Source: Absidia repens
Taxonomy: Eukaryota > Mucoromycota > Mucoromycetes > Mucorales > Cunninghamellaceae
DNA: 64,000 bases
NCBI GenBank assembly: GCA_002105175.1
Contig: MCGE01000051.1
Span: 62,001 to 126,000, forward strand
Direction: 5' to 3'
Position numbers and translations under genes: made by a program. Below are positions 11,085 to 24,457 of the stretch, piece by piece. Each line of letters begins with the position of its first letter. Position 1 is the stretch's first letter. The notes beneath the pieces were generated by a model. It had not been told where the DNA came from, did no database searches, and saw only the letters and a list, made by a program, of their open reading frames with translations.

Positions 11085-12834
11085 ATGGTTCGCATCGTCA
11101 CCTTTAAAAAACGGGTTGACTTTCCTGTTTATGGTTTACAATTTTTACTTGATGATCAACTTGTGGCTGTTGGTGGTGGCGGTGCCAATAACTCTGGAAC
11201 AAAGAACAAGATGGTATGTAAAAAAAATATAAAATATAAAATACAGTGCCCACCCTTTTGCCCAGCTCATCTTAACCACCGTTTTTTTTTTTTTTTTCAA
11301 GGCGATATTCTCTATAGATGCTAAACGACGAAGGCTTAAAGAAAATGCTGCCTTGGAGTTATCGGAACAAGAAGACTGTGCAATGTCTGTGGCCACTCAT
11401 CCTCAAGTAAAATACACCTATCTGGAATATTGTGTGTGTGGAAAATGATCTTTACTTATTCTTTTCTTCTCGCTTTAGCTACCAATGATAGCAACTGGAA
11501 TCAATAGCTCACTGGAAGAAATACAAAAAGGACAAAATCAACAGTGTCGACTATTTGATGCTCATGAAGGGTAAGGATGAATATGGTGGGGAACGGCGTA
11601 GGTACAGATAATACAGAGGATACTTACAATTCATTTTTCTTCTATTATAGACATATCAAGAAAGTGAAAACAACATGCACAAGCTCGAACAAAAATCCTG
11701 AAGAGTACCAAGTAAGTGGAGGTGACGCTGGACCGAAGTATGGTTTTCTTTTTTTTATACCTCTTGACAACTGATCCTTTTTTTTTTTTTTTTATGAATA
11801 CTAGAAAATCACTCGGTTTAGTCATTCTGGAAAATATTTGCTGACAGGAACAACAGATGGAAAAGTAAGTGTGCTCACGGTGCCCGAGTTGGAAGTGGTG
11901 TTTCCTCCTTTGCGATTCCAAAATGTGCAAGATGCGGATATAGATATTACAGAAACTCACGTGGCCATTGCTACGACCAAAGCGATGATCATATTATCCA
12001 TCCAAGATGGTACCGTGGTGCAAGTCATCGATAGTCCTTGCCTTAACCGTTATACCCAATGTGAATATCGTGCGTGCCGCTATGCCAACAACAAACTTTA
12101 CGCCATCGTGAACTCGAACGGGAACAAAGGGGCTTTTGTCTGTGTATGGAAAATCAATCAACGAAAACCCTACCCTTTACGTAATACCAGAACTTGTCGA
12201 ATCAGCAGGAAAAATATCACTTCGTTTTGTTTAAGGTAAGAAAAGAAAGAAAGTGTGATTATATAGAAGGTCAAGAGGAAGAGGTTTTAACAAAAACGCA
12301 CAGATACTCACACTCACACTTACTGTTGTGCTTTGTATAGTGATAAAGGTGATTTATTGGCTTATGCTTCAACAGATTTGGCAGTCGGCTTGGTAGATAC
12401 ATCAACATTGAAGGTAACGATTGAGGAAAAAAGTATATCACTCCCATTGTGATTGCAACGTAGAAGTATTAATTGTATTTTAAAATTTTTGTAATAGCCT
12501 GTTCTGAAAGTCAACAAAGCTCACGGGTTCGCAATTACAAGTTTGACTTTCGACCATGCTGGAAAATATCTTGCCTCAGCCGGAGCCGACAACTGCTGTC
12601 ACATTATGGTGATCCCCGATACGTTGATCTTAGGTACAGTGTATATGTCTTTATTATTGTTATTAGAAAAAAGTTCGTTCGGAATTACGACGCCATTCAC
12701 TCACCTTATTATTTATTCGACATCTGTAGGTCCTGATTATAGCACCCCTGTTTTTATATTTTTGGACATGGTTTTATTTGCTCTTCTCATGCATATTATT
12801 GTACAATTATATAGTTAATCTTATCTTTGAATAA
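11085..12834 (+). CDS. SEC12: SEC12/PREB-like WD-repeat guanine exchange factor for Sar1
   Basis: Eight exons (11085-11213, 11302-11406, 11479-11570, 11651-11711, 11805-12235, 12341-12413, 12498-12638, 12730-12834) give about 378 residues. Residues ~31-41 (GGGGANNSGTKN) match the glycine-rich K-loop specific to Sec12/PREB, which binds a potassium ion and catalyses exchange on Sar1. WD-like blades follow (SHSGKYLLTGTTDGK; FDHAGKYLASAGADN). The C-terminus is a single hydrophobic segment, as expected for an ER tail anchor. The last junction is ambiguous: donor after 12638 gives a tail with LYFWTWFYLLFSCILLYNY, whereas the stronger-looking donor after 12633 gives another hydrophobic tail ending near 12818. 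The protein acts at ER exit sites to start COPII coat assembly. Confidence 0.88.
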
Positions 12835-13671
12835 AATATATTTATTTACCCTCTTTCCATGATGAATTTATTTTATACTGTGGGTACTGTACTTGGTTTA
12901 TATGAACGTGGACATTATTTGATTAGAGGGAATGGATTTTGAGAAAATCGTCTCATGATTTGTGTGACATGGTGCATTTATTATTTTGGAAATAGGTACA
13001 GAGAAGCAATGTATTGTACTGTACAGTACAGCGTATAATTGTAGTATATTTGCTTATATTGAATCCGTAGGAATGTTTGGGGAGAATATCTCCTGTTGAG
13101 TAGCTAGTCGAATTTGAAGGAATAAATGGATACGTTATCACAAGTAAAAGAAGGGTCTTTTATTTTGGAAATCGGGTGAGCTTGTTGTCATGTATCAAAA
13201 TCGAAGGACAGAAAGAAGTTTGGGGGGGGCGGTAATTTCGCGAATCTATTTTTTTTTTCTAGTATTTCACTTCACATTAGCAAGCTGATAACATTAAGGT
13301 TTTGATCAGTCTCATATCATATGAAGTGTACACAGATTGATCACAAACGATATCCAATCTAGTCACTCCCACCTCGATCACATTCAGTATTTAGTCCTTA
13401 ACCAACCCACTTCACCTCATTATATTCTACTGTACATCGTTCATAAAATGTGATTTTTTTTCATGCGTCCATTAAGGTCATTTTTCTACCTACTGAAGAA
13501 TCTTTCCCCAACCCCAACCCTGATCTTTCAACACCAGTAAACACCAGTAGGCAGAGCGTTGAGCACGATAGTTTGCAAAAAGTCCCCCTCTGTCCAGTAC
13601 TCTTTCCTTTTAATATTTATGCACAGAAAAAACCTACATGTTCAGAGTAGGTGGATATGGCTTCGTTCAAG

Positions 13672-13723
<52 letters not shown>

Positions 13724-14199
13724 GCCTTATAGACTAATAAGGTACGATAGTAGGGGAAAAATGACATATTTATTCAGATATATAAAATAAATATGATGCC
13801 TAACACTAAGTTATGCTAATGACATTGCCATGACACCTATCGTAAGATATGGCTATCATGCTAAGTATGGATCGAAAGTATGAGTGAGGGGCGGGGGTGC
13901 ACTTGGTGATGCGAGGGCTGTCTAATTGAAAAAGTTGAGCTATCCTATGGTGAGTGACAAGCTATCCTACAGCTAACGAGAAATATCAGGGCAGATTACG
14001 CTACCTTGTTTGCAAACGTACCAAGAGAAGAGATCAACTATTCTGCAGATGTTAAATAGTGGCAGTTACATGAGAAGAATATTACCACGTTGATCATGAT
14101 GTATGGTGTTGATTATTGTATAAAAGAAAGAAGAGGAGGAAGATCCCCTTTTTAGTCTCCAACAAAAATTAATCGCAAACGACAGGAGACCAAAAAAAA
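12835..14199. other. Intergenic with 51-nt poly-A
   Basis: Spacer downstream of the SEC12-like gene. It holds a 51-nt A run at 13672-13722. No gene is supported. Confidence 0.5.
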
Positions 14200-15035
14200 A
14201 AAAGACCATTTCAAATGCCGCACACGTGAAGTTTTATTTACCCTTATCTTAATTTTTTTAACTCTCTTTCTTTTTGATTACTTTATTTTTTCTTAGCCAT
14301 TCAACTTATATGGGATTATTTTGGACCTAGAATGGTATCAGGACTAGTTTAGAATGGTTTTCAGCCCAGGGATTACAAGATGCATGGGGAAACCCTTTCA
14401 TTTTGGATCTAGGATCGGAAGACACCATTAGTTGGCTTTTTAGTGCCTTCATTAGCTTAGTATAGTGTTAGTTTGTCCATAGCTTGTATCTATATTGAAT
14501 AAAATATGTAAATCTTCATTTGCTTTAATGCAAAATGACTCATTAGTCTCTCGAATGTCTTGTACAATAGATTCCTTATCGCCATCGCCCGTTTTCCATT
14601 GTCGTATTTCAATAAAAAGAAAAGTACCCCTTTGGTCTTGATTTATATTGTATATTATATTACATCCTTTTTTACAGTACTACCTTTAGATTAGTGTTGT
14701 TCATCCTTTGAGACTTCTCAATATTCTCATTCATAACAACATCATTAGATCCCTTGATACAATAAAGCCCCTATTCTTAGTTTTAGTCTCTACTATATCC
14801 CGTCAAATAAAATTTGCTCTTTTACTTCCCACATTTTGTCGCATTATATACTGATATTGTAGTTAGTTTGTGAACGTTCTTTCAAACTCTTCCTTTTACC
14901 TAGTCCACTATGTCACTGCCTTCCCCCCCCCCCAGAGCTCCAGAGACCGGTTTGCAGTTTAGGTCACAATATATGAAGCATGACTCTATTTCCGCACAGC
15001 ATACCATTCATGTTAACCAACCTAGGTCGTGCTGC
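14200..15035 (+). repeat. Repeat family R1, copy E (type-2 3' end)
   Basis: The leader has CACGTG at 14223-14228 and the AATAAA end at 14498-14503. It contains the family's most conserved block (GGGATTACAAGATGCATGGG, then GAAACCCTTTCATTTTGG). A second module lies at about 14685-14820 (AATAAA near 14811). The 3' end (about 14930-15035: GTCACAATATATGAAGCATG, then CAACCTAGGTCGTGCTGCCA) matches copies F and J and the last part of I. No coding capacity is conserved. Confidence 0.75.
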
Positions 15036-15871
15036 CAGCGTATTTGTTTTTCTTATAAAATATTACAGCCTCTACTAGATTGTGCATACGTATATTTTCA
15101 GTTCATTATTTTAATTCCATACTGTATGTATAGTGAAAATGAAGATGAACACTATTATTCTTATATAAACCCCCAAATCAGAGCACTGAACACGAAGGTT
15201 GCGCTTGTGCGTACACATATACCCTTTTTTTTTGTTTTTTTTTTTCTCCTCCCCCCACCCATCAAACAAGACAAACCAAATACAGAATAGACGCAATAAA
15301 AAATAAAAACATAGGTGTTTTAATTCGATTTAGATAAAACGTAAGCTATGATAACTAACACTTAGCTAAACAAATAACACTATTCATAGATGAGGTTGAT
15401 CTAAATACGGTCCCATATCGAACGTTAAAAGCGGCAGGGTTTCCCATAATACCTGTTTTGCATGAAAATATTATTAAAAACTTCAGAAGAAAATTTAAAT
15501 TTTCTTGCTATTCTTCAAGCGTACGTCTGCACTATTTTAACTTGTTCTTATTTAAAAGATGGAATAAAGAAAGCAAAGAATCCTAATCCATGTTTTTGGA
15601 ATCCAGTAATAGTAACTCCAATAATCACAGAGTGCAGCTTATTATTTAAGAGTTATTAAAGTAATCCATTCTGATCCTTTAAATATAACTGATTTTATTG
15701 AAACAAATAAAGAATTTCTCATAATGCACCTCTTCAAATTCTAACACTAATCCAAGATCACCGTCATCTTATAGAATTCACTGGTGAAGAAAATGCTCTA
15801 AAAAATACCGTTACATAGCCAGATTTCCCACTCATACACAAAAGTACCCAATAGGCGTGCAAGTCGACATT

Positions 15872-15914
<43 letters not shown>

Positions 15915-16176
15915 CCACTGAATGCACAGTGAATGGAAGATTTCCCAAAACTCAAAGCGTAGAGCAGAACGTTTATTTATATTTGATGGTTAAATCAAAA
16001 TAAACTAATTGGTATGGCTGTTGTGTAGAATGAGATAAATGATACAGTGTATAAAATAAAATATGACGGGTTGTGTGTATGTATAATATAATAATAAAGA
16101 AAAAGATAAATAAATATATAGATAAAGGGTAAAAAGAAAGCGTAATATAGAAAATGGATATATATATATATATAAA
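15036..16176. other. Intergenic with R1 fragment (copy K) and 40-nt poly-A
   Basis: At about 15725-15770 a minus-strand fragment carries the start of the R1 leader (TTCTAACACTAATCCAAGAT as read on the plus strand), with the rest missing. A 40-nt A run lies at 15873-15912. The short open frame at 15462-15659 is AT-biased and not convincing. Confidence 0.45.
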
Positions 16177-19100
16177 CTAAGCGTTCAAACTATCTACTGG
16201 GTAAAATTGATCTATTTTGGTAATCCAATCAATCATATTGCTGCTGTCTTTGGCTTGAAACAGGTACGCATTGTTGGTGGTATATACGGCAAAAGCATTG
16301 GGTTTCTAAAAAAGAATGAAAAATAAAGTCAATATAGAGAAAGAATTCCTCGTATCATGGGCTCAGCTCTTCTTTTTTTTTTTTTATTCTTACTTGTAGT
16401 AAAGATTCAAGGTCTTTTCTATGTTCAACTCGAACGGATGCCAGGTTTATCACCGCCAATTCATTAACTTCAGTTTGATCTTGATATACCATAATGAAGG
16501 GTCTAAATCCAAAGAGAAAACGAAAAACAAAAAATTGAAGTCAAAATTGTATATTCTATTCACCAAAACATTCTTTGATTTACCTTCGAAGAGTACACCA
16601 GTGTTTCACCCATGTATCGCCTTCAGTAGGTTGTGGATGCCATAAGTATCCTTTTTTGGCCACATCATCGTTCGGTATAATGGGGTGAATTTGTGGCGTT
16701 AATTTCATATGGCGATCTTCCTTTGCTAACTGATAAGACGACGATGTAGGTGATAGTGGAGATGATGATGACGAAGGTGATGGTGGTTTGAGAGTAATGA
16801 TAATCTAAACAAGAAAAAACAGGTCAATAAAAAGCATTCCTTATCATGTTCCCCGTCCCTAGCAAAAAAAAAAAAAAAAAAAAAAAAAAATAGGCATTAC
16901 CTCTTTTTGTATTCCAAATTTCAGTTTCCACAAATGGATCACCTTGTTCAACAAAGCAGCTTCTTTATCAGTATTGTTGGTCCCATTTCCATCCTCATGC
17001 GTTACTAATCCTGGCTGTTCAAACGCTTGCACTTGTTGCAGCTGTTGCTGATTTTGTAATTGCCGTTGATTCCTTTTCCGTTGTTGATCCATCAATTCCA
17101 ATGTTTGTCGTGTAGCTGCTACTTGTTGCCGCCAGGCCATTCGTTTTGCTGCTTGTCGATAATCGTGAATCAACGATATATCCCGTAAATTTCGTTCAGG
17201 TCCAAGTATTTCTTCACCCCGGACATACTTATTGGCCGTGTTGAGGCGCCATAGTTGTGATACTTGACGTGTAAGTGGAGGTGATAAATGGACTGAGAAT
17301 ATACCACGGAGTTTGTATGACATACGCTGATATTGGTAAAAGGCACTTGAGAAGTATTGGAGGATCGCGGATGAGCCACTGTTTGACACGTTGCTCGGTG
17401 GTGCGGTGTCTCGGCTATTTATTTTCATATCAAGGTCCATCGAGAAGGAGAGTGGTTGAGTCGCCTTGTCACATGAAACTTGCCAGGACAGGGTTGTGCA
17501 CACACGCTTTTGAGGAGACGTAATACGATTCAAGTGGACAAAATCATGAAGAGAGCTATCCAAGGACCCTGGGCCATTAACATACAAGTACCTTCGCGGT
17601 AAAACTCCAACGGTTGGTCTTCTTGTAGGTTGATTGCTATTGACTTATTGATTCCTGTGTCTCCGGTGATCTTTTCTAGTCGTCCGCTAACGTCCGTATC
17701 TTTTGCTGAATCCTGGTCACCTTTGTCCGAAGCTAATGAGGGGTTGCTAATCATAACGTTTGTCACATTTTTCCATGGTAGCCGCATACCAGAATCGTGC
17801 ACCATTGTAATCTTCAATCGTCGCTGAAGGCCTTGACGAAGATAAAAACATCCTTGATCTTGGGGAGAGTATGCCACCACATTCACTGGACTGTATTCAC
17901 CATCTTCACCCAATTCACATATTTCTATGTACGCCACCACATGATGTCGTTCCTTGAGTAGCAGTCCATCATCTGTATAAGATCGAATAGGTGTCTTCAA
18001 TTTCAATCGCTTGTATGGTGCTGGCGGAGGCGAAGCTATAGGAGTTCCCAATGGTAGCGTTGAGATTGGTGATTCCATCGATTTTTCAGTTGTAGGACTT
18101 AGTGTTGAATCTTGGTCGAGAATTTTGACATTGCTGTTATCTGTTTGAATTTTCAAACCACCGCTGCTATTGTTGGATTGATCGCTGATCCTAGTATTGG
18201 TATCTTCTATGTTGTTGTTGGTGTCATTATCAGCATTAGCCGCTTTTTCATGTTCGATGTTTCTTTCAATGATGGCATACAGATGGTCCAAACGCGCCTG
18301 TCCATATATTTCCAATGTCAAATCATCTTCCATAATTGTATTCATCATATTGTCAGTGATAGTCGCACCCAAGGTTTGAGAATAATCAAAACGTACAGGT
18401 TCACTTCCAAAGCCACTAATGGGATCGGTAGCATATACTTTATCTTCGTCCGAGTAGCGTTGCACGTTCCCAAATGATGATAAGCGAAATTGTGCATGCA
18501 CTTGAGTAAAATGACTTTCGTCAAGGCCCCATAGTTCCATAATTTTCACTTCAAACACCTGTTGTTGGCCCACCCGAAGAAAACATCCTTTGTTTCCATC
18601 CATTTGACTTCCCATGGCAGAAGATACTGAGGGCCGGTAGCCTGAATTCCCAAAAAATGATGACGTTGCCGAATAGTCGCTATCTAAACTAGATCCCATA
18701 AGTGATAAAGAGCCGCGTCGTGATTTACTGGTGTTCGTAGTTGACCGTGCAATTGGAGCGATTTCTAATCGAAGCTTTCCCATAACCATTCCATTATTTC
18801 GATCAAAGATATCAACCACGCTTTCCACTGATACTTGCTGAGTCAAATTTCGCATCGAGACACTGGCCAATCCAATAAGAGTAAACCGAGGACATGGTGT
18901 TTGATAAAAAGGGTCTTTCCAAGTGAATTGAGCCCTTGAGAGCGGTCGATCAGTGAAGTTGTATAGATTTTGCATTTGCTTCAATCGGCGTTTGATTTCA
19001 GGTAGAGACCAGGTATAGACATTCTTGTGTTTTCTGTCGATAACTTGTACTGCAAGACATGGTTTGATAGCTTGATATAAATCTGAATCAGTATTCTGGT

Positions 19101-22100
19101 GACAGGAATTCGAACCCATGGAGATATTGTTGTCGATTGGAGAGAGTGCATCACCAAACGATTGTTCGAGAGTGGATGTGGTTTCCCAGAAAGACCATGA
19201 GGATACCGTAGCATTGTCATGGATCACAGTGTATTGATAAGACACATCTTTTCCAAGATCTTTGGCGATAATATTTGCTTCCTTGAGTACGATAGCGTGA
19301 ACCAACATTGCTTCTGCCATAAGCACATATCGGTGACTACGCCAACATTTAATCACCATCGAGGACAATTTTTGTTCAGCGGGGGAGTATAATGGGGATA
19401 ACGGTGATTGGAGTGAGCCAGGAGGAAGTATCGAAGATAGTCGCTTGATTTTCGATTCATACGCCAGTTTTTGTTTGTCCATCATACGCTGCATATCATC
19501 TACCACACGCTGGAGCTTGATTTCCATATCTTGAATATGACTTGGTTGTTCTTGATATAAAGTTGCCAAACGAATCTGTTCTTCATATTCCGCCTTTTGC
19601 CGCCAAAGACTACGTTGTACATTTTCCCGTCTGATGATTCCGCTGGCACTGTCAAAATCAGAGTCCATTGCATCAATAGTTTCCATGTTGGAGAGTCCTT
19701 CAGATCCTGGAAAAATACCAGTGTCGATAGAGAGATGCGCCACACTATGTCTTGCCCCATGCTTGCTGCCGCCATCGTCATTTCCATTGCCTGTTGACAT
19801 CGATAATGAATCATTGCTGAATCGCACTGACGAGGCAGTTGATCTAGACATGACATCATCATCTAGCAGTGATAGTCGCCTGGACACATCGCCACTGGTG
19901 CTGTTTTTATAGTTGTTGGTATAGTTGCCTTCGGTATTATAACAATAGTTCAGCACCGCCTCTCGTTTCGCAAAATTCCAATCCGCAATTTCAGGAGGTC
20001 CCCCACCCGTCATACTGTAGCTGCTGCTGTCACAATCGGAGAATACCAATGCTGGCGAGTCAGATCGATCTGTCATCCTGCTGTTCCGCCCACTTGATAA
20101 CATTCCAAACGTCGATGATGTCTGTTGGTCAGAGTTGATCCTACTACGTTCCTTTCGCACTTCTTCAGGGTGGTTGAAACGAAAGACATGATAATCGCCA
20201 AGTATAATACGGTATCCATTGTGTAGTTGTTTTTCCGACGTAATACCCAATCCATTCACCATAGTCATTGAGCCAGCAGTAGGGAAAATTGTCACCACGC
20301 CGTTGTCGTTCGTGAAGTAGCAGTGATTGTGCATAATATTTGGTCCACTGAGTCGAATGTCCACATCGTCACTCTCAAATCTCCCCACGTGAGTTGATCC
20401 ATGTTTCAGTTGATACATCAAGCATTCCGACATCAAAGGATCTTCATTCAGGTTCACCAGGTGAGGAATTTGTTTCGGAGTATGAATACCCATACCATTG
20501 TCTTTCTTCAGGAGGATGCCCAAAGCTTCCAGTGCCTTTTCCCGTTCTTGGTGGACGTCTTGAGTCTTGATCAACTTTTGTTCCCACGTTTGATTCATTT
20601 GATCCAGTAGCTTTTGAGACGCCTTAAGTTGATCCACTAGTTCAGTCATTGATAGCTTCCGGACTACGCCAAATGCATCAGAGAATGATATTTCCTTCGC
20701 TGGTGTTGATGGTTGTGAGGTACGATTTGATAGGTTGGAAGAAGGTGCTGCAGAAGATGTATGTACTGTAGATGTTGTTGTCAAAGGCTTTGGGGAAGGC
20801 TGTAGTCCTCCAAGGCGAGGAGTTGATTTGCTGCCGAGAACATTGGGACCTGTTTGTGACGATATTTTTTCCACTTCGTCCGGAGCGTATGTCATGAGGG
20901 TATCACGTAAAGCCTGTAATTCTTCCTTCAATTCACGGATCAGTTTCGCATTTGGATCTTCATTGACGACAGGTTTGTTCTTGATTCGTTTGGCTTGATC
21001 GGCATATCGTAAAGTGCTGAGAGTTTCTTCGTAATCCGCTGGTGAGATGGCTGCAATCATCGCTGTTCTTGAATTTCCGCCCAGACAGTCTTTCAGAAGC
21101 CAAGTCAAAATCTAAAATAAATATAAAATTGATTAGTTCGCGTTTTCCGTTTATTTTCATCAAGACGAGGCACATCATTACTTACGGAATCCCGATAAGG
21201 TATAAAATGTTCTTTTGATTTCTTGCCCTTTTTGACATCCGATGTAGAAGATTTTTCGGCCAATGCAGCTATCACTTTACCAAGAGTAGCAAGGGATCTG
21301 TTGATGTTTGCACCTTCCTTGAGCCTTGCCCCAGTAGCACCAGTACTATCAGCTCGTTCGCTTCCCGCCAAATCCACAAGACTAATCCGACTAACCTTCT
21401 CCGTCACAAGTTTGGTTGCTTGATCTGTCTTTCTTGATGTCAAAAATATGGTAAAAACAGCGTGGGACCGGGAGGATGTTTCATTCATGTTGGTTGCCGC
21501 CACAGTTCGAGCCTATATAAATTTCCATCCGAAAAGTCAAAAAAAGGGTCAGATATCAGTTTCACTGTTCCCCGTGCTAGCTGCTCATCGGTAATATATT
21601 GATTTCAATGTTTACCTTGTTTCCTTCAACCATCAGGTGGTCTATATCTTCAAAGGATTTGACAGCTAATCGAGATAAGTCTTCTACATATGGGCCCAGA
21701 CTAGGATGTTCACGGACCTTAAGGTTGCTTTTGTTTCTCGGATTCAACAAGTCGCGTACCTTTTCATTGTAGACTTCAAAGTAGGATGTTTCGACCTGAT
21801 AGCCAGTAACTTCATTTGTAGCCGAAGATATTCGGGAGAAGAGTTCAGCACATGTTCTTGGTATAATCCCCTTGTCTTCGCCATAACCCATCATTGTATA
21901 GGACTTGCCAGAGCCAGTTTGTCCATCTATGAGGTTGCAAATAAATGTTAGATCGACGCGTTTTTGAAAGCCACATTAGGAGGCAAATATATGGGCATGC
22001 ATATGTGTTAGAGGGGAAGGTTACTTACAAGCAAAAATACAGCAGTTGTACCCATGAAAGGCGTGATCTAGTAGTTCTTGACCAAGGTCGTCGTAAACCA

Positions 22101-22487
22101 CATCTTGAGAGGCATAAGCTGCATCGTTTGGATCAACTGACCAGAATGACCGATCAAAGGTGAAAGCTTTTGTATCGTCACTGCCGTTGGCGTTGCCATT
22201 CCCAAGGGTATGTTGTTCACGATGTTGTCTAGTATTGTTGCTAGGTTCATTGTTGTTTGGTATTGATGTACTAGGCTGTGATATAATGGTTTGGTTCCCT
22301 TCCATACGAATAAGGCTTGTAGCATTTCGGGCCAGTTCTATATATAAAGAAGTTGTAAATTACTGTAAGATAAAAGTCGAACGCAAATATATCTATAGTC
22401 CTCAAGCTTATTGATTTCATCTTATTGATTACCTTTTTTATTCAAAGGACGACATCGAACGACTACTTTGATATTGCCAGACCCCAT
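16177..22487 (-). CDS. Kinesin-3 (Unc104/KIF1-type) motor, with one apparent 1-nt frameshift
   Basis: Exons on the minus strand: 22487-22433, 22337-22029, 21926-21616, 21512-21186, 21111-16901, 16804-16584, 16502-16394, 16305-16177. An untranslated first exon probably ends near 22579. The motor has the P-loop [11 protein letters not shown] (from residue 123), switch I SSRSH (238-242) and switch II DLAGSE (272-277). These are followed by the neck ([18 protein letters not shown]), an FHA domain (~560-640), a KIF1-type stalk and a C-terminal PH domain starting [16 protein letters not shown]. Kinesin-3 motors carry endosomes and vesicles to microtubule plus ends; the PH domain binds phosphoinositides. 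Near 17560 the frame breaks between EFYREGT...GPW and [12 protein letters not shown]: one base is missing. Adding one restores the correct phase for all downstream exons (about 1890 aa). Confidence 0.9.
17553..17570 (-). other. Frame break in the kinesin-3 gene
   Basis: On the minus strand the sequence GGTCCTTGGATAGCTCT reads G-P-W and then leaves frame, while the frame one base over reads D-S-S-L-H-D. Family members have an uninterrupted W-D-S-S-L-H-D here. No splice sites fit; the overlap is too short for an intron. A missing G after TGG is the simplest explanation, either a base-calling or assembly error or a true mutation. Confidence 0.7.
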
Positions 22488-23496
22488 GTGAATATCGATA
22501 ATCTAGAAAGCAAGACATTAAGTAAGCAGCTATTGAATAACAGGCTTGCCGTATATCAGCAATGCGACTATTAGTATTTACCTTCGTTTTCTCTGCCAAA
22601 AGTGAGCAGATGAGAGTCGTAGTGTAAAAAGGGGTGTGATTTTTGAAAGAAGTAAAAGGAATAAAAAGAAAAAAGCGGAGAAAGGAAACTGCCTAATTTT
22701 TTGGCAACCCCGTGCTTTTTTACGGGAAGCGGTTTTGCCTTTTTTATCCGGGCCGCCACCAAAGTACCTGACGTTATTTGAGTCCCCAAGTTCCTGCATG
22801 AGATGCCGTCTCACTACCACACCCATTGTCGCATATTGATCATCACATCCATACATAGATTACATGGATCATGATTATTCCCTTTCTCATATTACGATGT
22901 CCATCCCATAAACGCGGATATACTGTATTATTCTTTATTTTGATGGTCCAGATATAAAAAAAAAAAGCACAAAGGTCATGACACAGTTTTGAGTAAAATA
23001 AGACGGGTACTGTAGTAATGATGTCATACAACAAAGAACGAATAAAAAGAACATCTGAGGTCAGAACATTGTTTATTCAGTAAAATATGAAAGAGGAAGG
23101 CACTTACAAAGAAAGGCAGACAAAAAGACAACAGCATACAACTAAAAATGCAATTATCATTAAATAAATAATAAACTGGTCAAAAGATCGTTTCAATGTG
23201 TTCTGATAACTAGTATTGTGTAGGATATGTATATGCCCATGTGGGATCGTTTTTCTTCGGCAATCTAGACTGCAGCTTGTATTGTGATATTCTATGATAT
23301 TGTTCGGCACATTTGATGATGGCGTCCATGGCTTTACACCCCTTCTAAAAAAATTTGTTGTCTACATTCCTCCATTGTATGTCCGACCTTTTACAGTATA
23401 AAAAATTAAAAAAAGATAACATCCAGTTAGACCAATACAAAGGAACGCACTAGGAAATCTACATTCAGATGGACAATATTATAGAGACGTTCTTGG

Positions 23497-23536
<40 letters not shown>

Positions 23537-24457
23537 TAGTTAAAATAATTAAAACAATCCCATAATCATGAGTTTCGTACCTGGATAACATAACTATACA
23601 TGTGATGAATATAATCCTGGTTTATTCGTTGATAGTTTTGATTTCCTTTTTCGTTTCTGTTGTTACTGCTGCTATTGTTGTTACTGCTGACCCCAGCCTT
23701 CCAAATTTATCCTGTATTTCTGTTTCCTCGGTCATTTTCAACATCAAATAAGGCGTCATATTTGTCAAGAATTTCACCAGTTACATAATAAAATTTTATA
23801 GTAATTTGAAATCCGGTAAGAAAATAATGCGACAGGAGAACTTGAAAAATGCGAAATCTACTTGACGAAATCCCGCGATTTGTTTTTTTTCCAACTGCGA
23901 CATTAATCGTGGAAACATGGTAGGTGGCACGGATCTATTTAAAAACCGGTCGTCATTCTTCAAGGCTCACCTTATAAAAAATGTGGTTTTGTTTGGCTCT
24001 GTGTATAAAAATAAGCATTTGAAACCTAAAATGTGAGTATCTCTCTTTATGACCCTTTTTATAGTCACCAAGGAGTTATTTGTTTCTAGTTATAAAACGC
24101 ATACAGTAATTCTTTAATTAAAAAAAATAGCAAATACCTTTATGAATACAATACACATATGAGTTTATGTGAAAGTTTCATTATAATGGTAAAAATAAAA
24201 ACATGGGAAGATGACACATTTTTACTGTCCTGGAAAATCACCTTAATTTGGGCGCTTTTTCTTTCAGTGGGCTGATTTGAAACACCGCGAAAAGTTATCC
24301 AAAAATGTATTTCTCCCTGTTTTTCCCTTTTTCTTTCTTTTATTTTTATTTTTTTGTCAATATCCATTTCTTTTGCTTCCACTCATTCTTCCCTCAACTA
24401 TATCCTTATATACCTCTTGTCTTTTTTAAAGATTAGCTGGATTTGTTGTACGTTTCG
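22488..24457. other. Intergenic between kinesin-3 and the kelch kinase (divergent)
   Basis: This holds the kinesin 5' leader exon (about 22579-22640 on the minus strand), which splices into the exon containing the start codon. A 38-nt A run lies at 23497-23534, and there is a pyrimidine-rich promoter-like stretch before 24458. No other gene is supported. Confidence 0.45.

Noticed and set aside
22578..22856. Open frames upstream of the kinesin start (minus strand)
   Set aside because: They overlap the probable untranslated first exon; the kinesin motor begins naturally with [16 protein letters not shown] at 22487.
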